Shown here in pieces: positions 5,311 to 11,214 of a DNA stretch of 11,232 nucleotides (position 1 is the stretch's first letter; each line of letters starts with the position of its first letter). The stretch is taken from NCBI GenBank assembly GCA_903889015.1, contig CAISVS010000010.1, positions 1 to 11,232 of the forward strand, read 5' to 3'. The stretch is from an uncultured bacterium. GTDB taxonomy: Bacteria > Patescibacteriota > Saccharimonadia > Saccharimonadales > Saccharimonadaceae. The notes beneath the pieces are model-generated. The model did not search any database and was not told the DNA's origin. It saw only the letters and a program-made list of their open reading frames with translations. A program made the position numbers and the translations under genes.

Positions 5311-6867
5311 TTATATGCCATATCTGTATCTGATCGCGTTAAAATTTTGCTGGATTTCTATACCGGTCAAAGAGCGATTATATATTTGTATGTTACTCAT
5401 TTTGCCGTCCCAATAAGCGTCACCTGACCAGTTGCTTCTGCCGATGTAGTTATTGTTTATAACAACGTTTGTAACATTAACACCGCTAGTAACACCAACT
5501 AGCGATCCGTCTTTGTAAAGTTTTAATGTTCCGTTTGGGTCTATCGTTCCGACAAGATTTGTCCAGACACCAGCTACTAAAACGTTAGGTATGCTCATTG
5601 AATAGCATGTGGTGCCGCTACAATCTTGCCAAAAGACAGTTCCTGTACCTGTGCTTAATCTACCCATAATAATATTGTCGCTTGGTACGCCGTTTCCGAA
5701 ATCAATAATTCTTTCAAATGTGCCGCTAAAATCATTATTTATCACCCAAGCTGAAATTGAAAAGCCGTTAGCGCTGTACCAGTTTTTTGAAGGTAGGCTG
5801 ACGTAATTATTGGCCCCATTAAATACTATATTTCCGCTGTTATATAATGGCGTATTTTGTAGCGTAGCGTTGTAGGTGTTATTGCTCAGATTAGTCCATG
5901 TTGACCCAGAGCCGGAATATGAAGCTGGGTTACCTGAATCCAGATTAACAACTGCACCATTAGTCACTGTATCTGAATAGGCTGATGTATTATTATTTGG
6001 GCTGATTGATCGTATCGTACCAGACTGAGTAATATCTCGACCAGCTATGGTGTTAGCTGCGCTGATTGTAACGCTTATTGTACTAGCTGTTTGCAGTGCA
6101 GCTTGCCTGACGTTATCTGTTTGAGAACCGTCATTAGCTGTTGAACTTGCCAAGGGGTCATTACAAGCATTCGCACCAGACGTATTGGCGCCTGGTGTTG
6201 TAAAGTAACTAACGCAAAAGCCACCAGATTGAATATTGTCGACTAGTTTTTCGTCTTTTGCTACACACATTGTGCCTGTGGCGGTTGCCGAACAACTTGG
6301 TTGTTGCCAGGGTTTGTCAACTGATCCATTTACACAACCAGTCGTCGCATAATTAGCAGGTGCAATAACTCGTCGCCATAATGTATTATTCTTTACAAAA
6401 TAGACAATATTCATCATCAGCGGCTGATTTTGGTTAACCAAAGCATTACTGCATGAATTAGGCTGATTAGATATATATACAATATTACGTGTCAAGATAG
6501 TTGGGTTGGATGTTGTTGCATAGGTATTTAAAATTAATATTTGCCCGATTGCGCTGCTGGAGTTGGCGTTATGAAAAGGGGTCGCATCGTTGTCATTATA
6601 GCCCTGTGGTGATATAACGTTGATATTGTTTGTCGCTAAAAATGAACTACTTAAATTAACATCTGATTGTATACGATTTAAAGCATCTTGAATGTTGTAA
6701 GCCATACTGTTGGATGCTCGGGTTGCCAATACATCACCAGTCATACTGACGATTGCGCTAATAAAAATGCCAATCATCAAGATGACGATAGGTGCAATAA
6801 TTAGCATTTCAACCAATGTAAAACCAGGGTGCAAGTTAAGCTTACGTTTTTGATTATGGTTTGACAT
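5311..6867 (-). CDS. Large minor pilin with C-terminal LamG-like lectin domain, candidate pilus adhesin
   Basis: This 518-residue protein has a prepilin leader (PGFTLVE, cleavage after Gly15, Glu20 at mature position 5) and a hydrophobic helix to about residue 40. Residues 50-290 resemble PilW/PulJ-type minor pilins in layout and contain many cysteines. From about 306 to 518 there is a concanavalin-A/LamG-like jelly roll: LDSGNPASYSGSGSTW, VFNGANNYVSLP, GFSISAWV, WTNLVGTIDPNGTLKLYKDG, IGRSN and YWDGKMSNIQIYNRSLT, in the order usual for that fold. Such domains bind glycans or proteins, so this is a likely tip adhesin. Its start overlaps the preceding minor pilin by 14 nt with no Shine-Dalgarno, implying translational coupling. 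It is the last gene of the three-gene operon. The pilin part is certain; the ligand is unknown. Confidence 0.88.
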   Translation of the reverse strand: MSNHNQKRKLNLHPGFTLVEMLIIAPIVILMIGIFISAIVSMTGDVLATRASNSMAYNIQDALNRIQSDVNLSSSFLATNNINVISPQGYNDNDATPFHNANSSSAIGQILILNTYATTSNPTILTRNIVYISNQPNSCSNALVNQNQPLMMNIVYFVKNNTLWRRVIAPANYATTGCVNGSVDKPWQQPSCSATATGTMCVAKDEKLVDNIQSGGFCVSYFTTPGANTSGANACNDPLASSTANDGSQTDNVRQAALQTASTISVTISAANTIAGRDITQSGTIRSISPNNNTSAYSDTVTNGAVVNLDSGNPASYSGSGSTWTNLSNNTYNATLQNTPLYNSGNIVFNGANNYVSLPSKNWYSANGFSISAWVINNDFSGTFERIIDFGNGVPSDNIIMGRLSTGTGTVFWQDCSGTTCYSMSIPNVLVAGVWTNLVGTIDPNGTLKLYKDGSLVGVTSGVNVTNVVINNNYIGRSNWSGDAYWDGKMSNIQIYNRSLTGIEIQQNFNAIRYRYGI

Positions 6868-7237
6868 AAGTCGCGACGTTTAAGGTTTGTTGGGGTGTAT
6901 TATACTGGATTGTTACTAATACTTTTGACACTGTCAATGTAGCTGGATATGGACAAGATATAACCACTGATACGGTCGCGTTGGCGATGATATCATCAGT
7001 AATGGTCTGGTTGGTAATTGGAGTTAATGCCGAGCAGGGATTAGTGGCATTTGGCTTGTATCGTTGCAAATAGTCATAGGCAATGTTGCTAGCGCGAGCT
7101 TGAGCGCGGGCGTCACCACCGTCCTTCATAATGACGTCATATAATTGGTATCCCGTCATCAAAAATGCGGCGGCGATAAATAAAGTTACTAGTAACTCGA
7201 CAGTTGTGAATCCATTCGATTTTATTTGTTTTTTCAT
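6854..7237 (-). CDS. Small minor pilin (prepilin-type N-terminus)
   Basis: This is a 127-residue protein with a Lys-rich leader, cleavage after Gly9, mature Phe10 and Glu14 at mature position 5 (FTTVELL), then a hydrophobic helix to about residue 33. The remainder is a short globular domain with Cys68 and Cys95, a possible disulfide, and a beta-rich C-terminus. It resembles the PilV/PulI-type minor pilins that form a priming complex with a PulJ-type partner. The partner is plausibly the overlapping LamG pilin. Its ATG overlaps the stop of the upstream gene (ATGA) and its stop lies 14 nt inside the downstream gene, so the three genes are probably translated in a coupled fashion. No independent ribosome site or promoter is visible. 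Confidence 0.85.
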   Translation of the reverse strand: MKKQIKSNGFTTVELLVTLFIAAAFLMTGYQLYDVIMKDGGDARAQARASNIAYDYLQRYKPNATNPCSALTPITNQTITDDIIANATVSVVISCPYPATLTVSKVLVTIQYNTPQQTLNVATYVKP

Positions 7238-8586
7238 TGGTTTTTACTCGTTACCATATATACAGTATCGTCCGATTCAAGGTGATAGTAAAGATTGAAT
7301 TTACGGCATTCTTGTGATTCGAAAGTGCATAATGAACCATCGCTTTGCAAAGGTTGATAAACATATTGATTGATACTTGGCTGAGGTGCGACTCCGGCTG
7401 TTGTTTGAACGTTATTAGCAGCAGCAACAAAAGTTTGCGCCCAATCAGTAATGCCAGGAGCGGTGATTGATGAGGTGTCTAGGTCGCGCAATATGTTTTG
7501 AATATTATAGGCAGTAAACTTAGTTACCGTAAAAGTCCCATTGCTAGTAAAGGTATGGATTGTATTTCCCCCGGCGTAGGCTGGGGTTGATCTGGAATTC
7601 AGATTATTTGCATCAGTATATGTTATTGTGCCGCCAGTTGCTGTTATCGAAGCAGAAGGGTAGCTGATAATCACGATTCCTGAACCACCATTGCCGCCCG
7701 CTCCTCCTCCGCCACCAGTGTTTGCTGTACCTGATACTCCTCCCGCTCCTCCTCCGCCATTACCACCAGAAGAATAGCTTTCAGCACCTGCTGAAGTGAT
7801 TCCATGTCCACCGCCACCAGCTGCGTAGAAGATACTTGAACCAGATATTGAATTAACAAGCCCATCGCCTCCATTGCCAGGTAGATTATTAGTTGAGGTG
7901 GCTCCAGTGCCAGATGCGTTAGATCCTACGGTTCCTGCTCCACCGCCCCCACCACCAGCTGTCCATCCGCCGGTTCCATTTCCAACGCCAGAACCTCCGC
8001 TATTACCTTGACCAACTGTGGGGGTTCCGCCATTTTTTGTGCCTGCTGGCCATCCACCACCACCACCACCAGAACCTCCATTGTTACCATTTGCTGAGAC
8101 TGAATAGCCTGCTCCACCACCACCACCAACAGCAGTAATTGTTGAGAATATAGAATTACCGCCATTTCCGCCGACTTCAGAACTTGATATTCCAGCAATT
8201 CCACCAATTCCAACTGTAATATTGTATGATTGTTGAACAACGGATAGTGAAGCGTTGTATTGATAACCGCCACCACCTCCACCACCACCTCTAGAGTAGC
8301 CTCCGCCACCACCTCCTGCAACAACTAAAGCCTTTATTGGCAAGCTAGATGCTGTACCAGTAATTAGCGTAGTTGATGGATATCTTCCAACAGTTTGGCT
8401 GGTGTCTGAACCAGCGATATAATACGTTTCCAGATTGGATGCAATTGCTTCAATGTCGATTTTGCGTTCGGCGTCCCGAGCACTCATTTGGGAACCACGA
8501 AGGTTAACAACGTTTAGGATTAGTAAAGCCCCCATAATAGTTATGACGACTAGCAGTTCGACGATAGTAAACCCACGACGTTTCAT
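7234..8586 (-). CDS. Minor pilin carrying an inserted glycine-rich domain
   Basis: This is a 450-residue protein. It begins as a prepilin (MKRRG cleaved after Gly5, mature Phe6, Glu10 at mature position 5, helix to about residue 28). A normal pilin segment follows to about residue 80. Then comes a glycine-rich domain (about 83-311) that starts IKALVVAGGGGGG, contains repeated GGGGG/GGNGG blocks between short beta strands, and ends GGSGIVIISYP. A beta repeat follows (TGGTITYTD ... IHTFTSNGTFTV, about 317-354). The pilin sequence resumes at about 359 (NIQNILRDLD ... CRKFNLYYHLESDDTVY) with Cys420 and Cys427. The glycine-rich type is known from phage adhesins and other surface proteins. The start at 8586 is preferred over the ATG at 8598, which lies inside the -10 box. 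It is first in a three-gene operon and is probably a surface adhesin or spacer subunit. Confidence 0.88.
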   Translation of the reverse strand: MKRRGFTIVELLVVITIMGALLILNVVNLRGSQMSARDAERKIDIEAIASNLETYYIAGSDTSQTVGRYPSTTLITGTASSLPIKALVVAGGGGGGYSRGGGGGGGGYQYNASLSVVQQSYNITVGIGGIAGISSSEVGGNGGNSIFSTITAVGGGGGAGYSVSANGNNGGSGGGGGGWPAGTKNGGTPTVGQGNSGGSGVGNGTGGWTAGGGGGGAGTVGSNASGTGATSTNNLPGNGGDGLVNSISGSSIFYAAGGGGHGITSAGAESYSSGGNGGGGAGGVSGTANTGGGGGAGGNGGSGIVIISYPSASITATGGTITYTDANNLNSRSTPAYAGGNTIHTFTSNGTFTVTKFTAYNIQNILRDLDTSSITAPGITDWAQTFVAAANNVQTTAGVAPQPSINQYVYQPLQSDGSLCTFESQECRKFNLYYHLESDDTVYMVTSKNQ

Positions 8587-8593
8587 AGTATTA

Positions 8594-8622
8594 ATCATAA
8601 ACGTTTTAAGTGTGAACCGCAA
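8594..8622 (-). promoter_or_regulatory. Promoter of the minor-pilin operon, leaderless layout
   Basis: On the minus strand, TTGCGG (8622-8617) and TATGAT (8599-8594) are 17 nt apart, and the ATG at 8586 follows after exactly 7 nt. The alternative in-frame ATG at 8598 is part of the -10 hexamer itself, so it cannot be on this transcript. No Shine-Dalgarno sequence is present. Confidence 0.55.
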
Positions 8623-8629
8623 GTGCAAG

Positions 8630-8700
8630 GGCTAAATACTGTCCAACTATTAGCCGTAAACTTCAGTTCGGTCACTTCAATATATGGGCAGTATTTAGCC
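8630..8700. repeat. 12-bp perfect inverted repeat flanking a 47-nt centre
   Basis: GGCTAAATACTG (8630-8641) and CAGTATTTAGCC (8689-8700) are exact complements, and three further pairs (one G-T) extend the stem inward. On the plus strand a TTTTTATATTT run follows, like a terminator, but no plus-strand gene precedes it. On the minus strand it lies 3 nt after the murB stop and 8 bp before the pilin-operon -35 box. It may be a murB 3' structure, an operator or a mini-element. Confidence 0.45.
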
Positions 8701-8703
8701 TTT

Positions 8704-9723
8704 TTATATTTCTAGTGGTTCTTGTTCGATTTGGACATGAAAGGTATCACGCACCTTGCCAATAATTTCGTTGCGAGCCATAGACAGTTCCATATATGAG
8801 GTTGCAGACTCGTTGACTAATACTAATGCATTATTTTCAAAAACACGCATGCCGTGAATTAATTGTCCTTTTAGGCCACAATTTTCAATCAACCAGCCAG
8901 CTGGTATTTTATATGTCCCATCAGCCATTTCGTACATTGGAATATTTGGGTTGATTGCTTTTAAGCCGTCGACTTGCCATTTTTCAACAATAGCGTTTTT
9001 AAAGAACGATCCAGTGTTTGGTGATACGGCAGGATTTGGTAATTTAGTGTTGCGAATTTGGATAACGATATCTCGAATAATTTGACTGGTGAATAAGTGT
9101 ATATTATGTTCGTCAAAGTATTTTTGCAAAGCTTCATAAAATGGTGGCTGTGGTTGATTTTTTGATAGCTTCAAAGTAATGGCGGTAATGACATAACGAC
9201 CTTTGGCGTCGCTGCGGAAAATACTGTCACGATAAGTAAAATTACAATCGGCGGCTGGCAAAACACCAAAAGTGTTTGTCAGACTGTCGTAAGCGTCAAT
9301 TGATATCAATGTGTCGGCAATTTCTTGGCCATAGGCGCCGACGTTTTGAACAGGAGTGGCCCCAGCGGTACCAGGAATACCTGACATTGCTTCAATACCA
9401 CTTAATCCCAATTCAACTGATCGTTTAACAACTGAATCCCAGTTTTCGCCTGCGCCAATATGAATAGTAGTTGAAGCGGCATCATCAGCGATTATTTCAA
9501 ATCCTTCAATGCGCATACGTGCGACAATACCATTAAAACCTTCGTCACGGGCGATGACATTGCTGCCACCGCCTAGTATAAACACTGGCAATGATTGTGC
9601 CGAAGCGCTGTTGTATACATCAGCGACTTCTTGTGGTGTGCGGACCTCGGTCATAAAGCGAGCGTTACCGCCCAACTTCATGGTAGTAAAATTCTTCAGG
9701 GGAATGTTAGTGTGAATATCCAT
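8704..9723 (-). CDS. murB: UDP-N-acetylenolpyruvoylglucosamine reductase (type I MurB)
   Basis: MurB is the cytoplasmic FAD enzyme that reduces the MurA product with NADPH to give UDP-MurNAc. The 339-residue length and motifs fit the E. coli-like type I family: GGGSNVI at 51-57 and PGTAGATPVQNVGAYGQE at 117-134 (FAD binding), YRDS at 164-167, GSFFKN at 238-243 with the catalytic Ser239, IPAGWLIE at 273-280, and ALVLVNE at 299-305. The C-terminal EQE at 333-335 supplies the acidic residue that pairs with the serine in known enzymes. The ATG at 9723 follows TATAAT after 8 nt, with no Shine-Dalgarno. The gene is divergent from tRNA-Arg and followed by the minor-pilin operon on the same strand, separated by an inverted repeat. 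With the HTH-MurA fusion it forms the UDP-MurNAc branch. Confidence 0.95.
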   Translation of the reverse strand: MDIHTNIPLKNFTTMKLGGNARFMTEVRTPQEVADVYNSASAQSLPVFILGGGSNVIARDEGFNGIVARMRIEGFEIIADDAASTTIHIGAGENWDSVVKRSVELGLSGIEAMSGIPGTAGATPVQNVGAYGQEIADTLISIDAYDSLTNTFGVLPAADCNFTYRDSIFRSDAKGRYVITAITLKLSKNQPQPPFYEALQKYFDEHNIHLFTSQIIRDIVIQIRNTKLPNPAVSPNTGSFFKNAIVEKWQVDGLKAINPNIPMYEMADGTYKIPAGWLIENCGLKGQLIHGMRVFENNALVLVNESATSYMELSMARNEIIGKVRDTFHVQIEQEPLEI

Positions 9724-9731
9724 ATTTAATT

Positions 9732-9737
9732 ATTATA
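9732..9737 (-). promoter_or_regulatory. murB -10 box, leaderless layout
   Basis: The minus strand reads TATAAT (9737-9732), 8 nt before the ATG at 9723. The hexamer at the -35 position (TATCAT) is poor. The predicted start is within 1-2 nt of the ATG. Confidence 0.55.
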
Positions 9738-9755
9738 GCCCAAGATTGTTCATCA

Positions 9756-9764
9756 TGATATAAT
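9756..9764 (+). promoter_or_regulatory. tRNA-Arg extended -10 promoter
   Basis: TGATATAAT is a TGn-extended consensus -10 element, 12 nt before the mature tRNA 5' end. It is back to back with the murB -10, and no consensus -35 is visible. Confidence 0.6.
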
Positions 9765-9776
9765 TAACACTAGTTT

Positions 9777-9853
9777 GCACCCATAGCTCAGATGGATAGA
9801 GCGTTTGGCTTCGAACCAAAAGGCCGGCGGTTCGAGTCCGTCTGGGTGTACCA
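9777..9853 (+). tRNA. tRNA-Arg (anticodon TCG)
   Basis: A complete cloverleaf is visible: acceptor GCACCCA/TGGGTGT (one G-T pair), anticodon stem TTTGG/CCAAA around the loop CTTCGAA, and T-arm GGCGG-TTCGAGT-CCGTC. The discriminator base is A and the CCA end is encoded. Anticodon TCG reads the arginine codons CGA and CGG. Confidence 0.96.
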
Positions 9854-9900
9854 AAATAGAATATCAAGCATTTTTTAGCCATTATATTTGTTAATAGCTT

Positions 9901-9935
9901 CCTGTCATTCGACAGGACCATGTCGAATGACATGG
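9901..9935. repeat. 12-bp inverted repeat with two nested hairpins next to the tRNA relic
   Basis: TGTCATTCGACA (9903-9914) and TGTCGAATGACA (9921-9932) are exact complements separated by GGACCA. Each half can instead fold on itself: CCTGTC-ATTC-GACAGG at 9901-9916 and CCATGTC-GAAT-GACATGG at 9918-9935. The element ends where similarity to the tRNA-Arg gene begins. Confidence 0.6.
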
Positions 9936-10000
9936 CAGATGGATAGAGCGTTTGGCTTCGAACCAAAAGGCCGGGGGTCCAAGTCCCTCCGGGTGTACCA
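9936..10000 (+). pseudogene. Truncated tRNA-Arg relic, 3' portion only
   Basis: This copies the intact tRNA-Arg from the D-loop to CCA: 60 of 65 positions agree and the first 39 are identical (9789-9827 versus 9936-9974). The 5' acceptor strand and 5' D-stem are missing, replaced by the inverted repeat. In the T-stem, two of the five changes (C to G and G to C) compensate and keep pairing, but the T-loop is TCCAAGT instead of TTCGAGT. It could not form a normal tRNA. It may be a remnant of another tRNA-Arg gene or an integration scar. Confidence 0.8.
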
Positions 10001-10038
10001 AAGAAAATAGCTTACTTATATAGTAGGCTATTTTCTTT
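10000..10038 (+). terminator. Terminator hairpin after the tRNA relic
   Basis: A stem of 12 bp (AAAGAAAATAGC with GCTATTTTCTTT) is extended by four more pairs around a seven-base loop. The 3' arm is T-rich. It would end transcripts from the tRNA-Arg promoter and insulate uppP. Confidence 0.6.
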
Positions 10039-10061
10039 TGCTATTATGTTAATTATAAATC

Positions 10062-10070
10062 TGTTAAAAT
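10062..10070 (+). promoter_or_regulatory. uppP extended -10 promoter, leaderless layout
   Basis: TGTTAAAAT combines a TGn extension with TAAAAT (10065-10070). The ATG at 10078 follows after exactly 7 nt, so transcription should begin at or next to the start codon. There is no Shine-Dalgarno and no clear -35. Confidence 0.55.
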
Positions 10071-10077
10071 TAATGCA

Positions 10078-10875
10078 ATGTCTATTATCGATGCAATTAT
10101 TTTAGGTCTGGTGCAGGGGATTACAGAATTCTTGCCAATCAGCAGTTCGGGCCATCTGGTCATCGTCAGCCATATCTTAGGTGCCAACAATGCTTTTACA
10201 TTTGATGTTTTGTTGAATTTCGGTTCATTATTAGCGTTGATTATTTATTATCGATTACGAATTTGGTCGATTATTGTTAGGATTTTTAGTGGTAAAGAAT
10301 GGCTATTAGTCGCAAAAGTTGTTGTTGCGACTATTCCGGCTATATTTTTAGGTCTGGTATTCAACAGTCAGATTGAACAATTGAACGGTATGATTTGGGT
10401 GGTTATTGCGACGTTAATAATTATTGGTATTCCAATGATTATTATGGGCAAGGCGAATGATGGCGCTGATAATCGCGAGATCGAAAAATCAGTTGGCTGG
10501 AGATTGGCGCTTAAAACTGGTATAACGCAAGCGTTTGCATTGGTACCTGGCGTGTCACGCTCGGGGATTACAATACTAACCGGCCTTCGCAATAATTTAA
10601 GCGCCGAGCGAGCGGCTGAATTTAGCTTTTTGTTGGCCATACCTATAATCGCTGGTGCAAGTTTGAAAATGTTAGTGTCAAGCGAAGGAATTGAATTTAT
10701 TCGAAATAATTCGACAGCTTTTGTTATTGGCAACGTCGTATGTTTTATATCAGGAACACTGGCGATTAATTTTATGATTAAACTTATCGAAAAACGTGGC
10801 CTGAAAGATTTTGGTTGGTATCGGGTAATTTTAGCCGCCATATTGACGGTGTTATTGTTGTTGGGCATATTGTAA
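10078..10875 (+). CDS. uppP: Undecaprenyl-diphosphatase (UppP/BacA family)
   Basis: UppP is an integral membrane phosphatase that converts undecaprenyl diphosphate to the monophosphate lipid carrier used for peptidoglycan precursors; in other bacteria its overproduction gives bacitracin resistance. The 265-residue length is typical. The first family motif is complete: Gln13 and Glu17 form the (E/Q)xxxE pair in LVQGITEFLP, followed by ISSSGHLVI with His26. The second motif PGVSRSG at 157-163 provides the catalytic Arg161. Several hydrophobic segments (about 41-57, 80-95, 105-123, 184-200, 213-235 and 248-265) agree with a multi-pass membrane protein. The ATG at 10078 directly follows a leaderless-type promoter. 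It stands alone between the tRNA relic and the hairpin-chain region, and links functionally to murA and murB. Confidence 0.95.
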   Translation: MSIIDAIILGLVQGITEFLPISSSGHLVIVSHILGANNAFTFDVLLNFGSLLALIIYYRLRIWSIIVRIFSGKEWLLVAKVVVATIPAIFLGLVFNSQIEQLNGMIWVVIATLIIIGIPMIIMGKANDGADNREIEKSVGWRLALKTGITQAFALVPGVSRSGITILTGLRNNLSAERAAEFSFLLAIPIIAGASLKMLVSSEGIEFIRNNSTAFVIGNVVCFISGTLAINFMIKLIEKRGLKDFGWYRVILAAILTVLLLLGIL

Positions 10876-10923
10876 TTTTTACAAGTTAAATTCGTTTTTA
10901 TCGTATAGATTAATAAGGTAATT

Positions 10924-11117
10924 GGTCGACCGTCAATTTCTTTAAAATTGCGGGTCTACCCCGCCTCAGTCGGTGACGTTCGTCATCCGGCTTCCGGCCT
11001 TGCGCAGTGCAGACTTGCACTGCTCACCCTCGGACAACCCAAGGGTTGTCGAGAAGTCAATTCTCTCATGGTCCCGACTATAAAAAATGCTCGACCAAAA
11101 AGGTCGGGCGTTTTTTA
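10924..11117 (+). ncRNA. Candidate structured non-coding RNA, chain of hairpins
   Basis: From 10951 to 11050, 64 of 100 bases are G or C, against 43 of 100 at 10081-10180 in uppP. Seven hairpins follow each other: 10930-10953; GCGGG/CCCGC at 10950-10964; GGTGAC/GTCATC at 10972-10987; CCGG/CCGG at 10987-10997; an 8-bp stem GCAGTGCA/TGCACTGC at 11004-11023; an 8-bp stem GACAACCC/GGGTTGTC extended by CTC/GAG at 11029-11053; and GAGAA/TTCTC at 11051-11065. AGTCGG (10968-10973) can pair with CCGACT (11074-11079) and close the whole set. A strong terminator follows. I recognise no tmRNA, 6S, SRP, RNase P or T-box signature. The plus strand is preferred because the tRNA on the other strand is terminated by the same hairpin. 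The 5' end is uncertain; the 48 nt from the uppP stop to 10923 hold no other gene. Confidence 0.55.
11082..11116. terminator. Bidirectional terminator between the candidate RNA and tRNA-Lys
   Basis: A run of A at 11082-11087 pairs with T at 11111-11116 outside a nine-pair stem TGCTCGACC/GGTCGGGCG (two G-T pairs), with an AAAAA loop. On the plus strand it ends in TTTTTT. On the minus strand it begins 2 nt past the tRNA-Lys CCA end and also finishes in a T-run. Confidence 0.85.
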
Positions 11118-11194
11118 TGGAGGGCCAGGAGGGAATTGAACCCTCGACAACCTACTTAAGAGGCAGGTGCTCTAACCAGCTGAGCTACTGGCCC
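11118..11194 (-). tRNA. tRNA-Lys (anticodon CTT)
   Basis: On the minus strand, acceptor GGGCCAG/CTGGCCC (7 perfect pairs), D-stem GCTC/GAGC, anticodon stem CCTGC/GTAGG around the loop CTCTTAA, and T-arm GAGGG-TTCAATT-CCCTC form a full cloverleaf with an encoded CCA. Anticodon CTT (plus-strand 11158-11160) reads AAG, lysine. The discriminator base is T (U73), unusual for a lysine tRNA, where A is usual. Confidence 0.93.
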
Positions 11195-11208
11195 ATTTAC
11201 AAAAACTG

Positions 11209-11214
11209 ATTGTA
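11209..11214 (-). promoter_or_regulatory. Possible tRNA-Lys -10 box
   Basis: The minus strand reads TACAAT (11214-11209), 14 nt before the tRNA 5' end. The -35 region runs to the window edge and no good hexamer is seen, so this is tentative. Confidence 0.35.

Noticed and set aside
7671-8324. Minus-strand frames rich in Val/Glu/Ala inside the glycine-rich pilin
   Set aside because: They are shifted readings of glycine codon repeats; the pilin frame is continuous at both ends.
7522-8340. CRISPR-like or satellite repeat array
   Set aside because: The repetition is from GGT/GGA glycine codons with irregular spacing and no constant repeat-spacer unit.
3530-8586. TGA recoded as glycine or tryptophan
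   Set aside because: Three genes stop at TGA where the pilin folds naturally end, and tryptophan and glycine use normal codons.
8596-8628. Longer N-termini for the glycine-rich pilin (TTG 8628 or ATG 8598)
   Set aside because: A TTGCGG-17-TATGAT promoter occupies this stretch, and MKRRG gives a normal short prepilin leader.
9733-9966. 77-residue minus-strand frame with repeated LVRSQTLYPS
   Set aside because: It is the antisense of tRNA-Arg and its relic; the peptide repeat merely reflects the duplicated tRNA.
10368-10868. 166-residue minus-strand frame opposite uppP
   Set aside because: It is a shadow of uppP, which has full family motifs on the plus strand.
10930-10949. Similarity of the plus strand to the conserved 16S rRNA segment around position 907 (antisense)
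   Set aside because: Roughly 16 of 20 bases match but nothing on either side resembles 16S; probably chance.
10924-11117. T-box or other riboswitch controlling tRNA-Lys
   Set aside because: The tRNA is on the opposite strand and no T-box antiterminator motif is present.
10948-11139. 63-residue plus-strand frame in the hairpin region
   Set aside because: It starts at GTG without a ribosome site and runs through hairpins, a terminator and into the tRNA-Lys antisense; RNA structure explains the sequence better.
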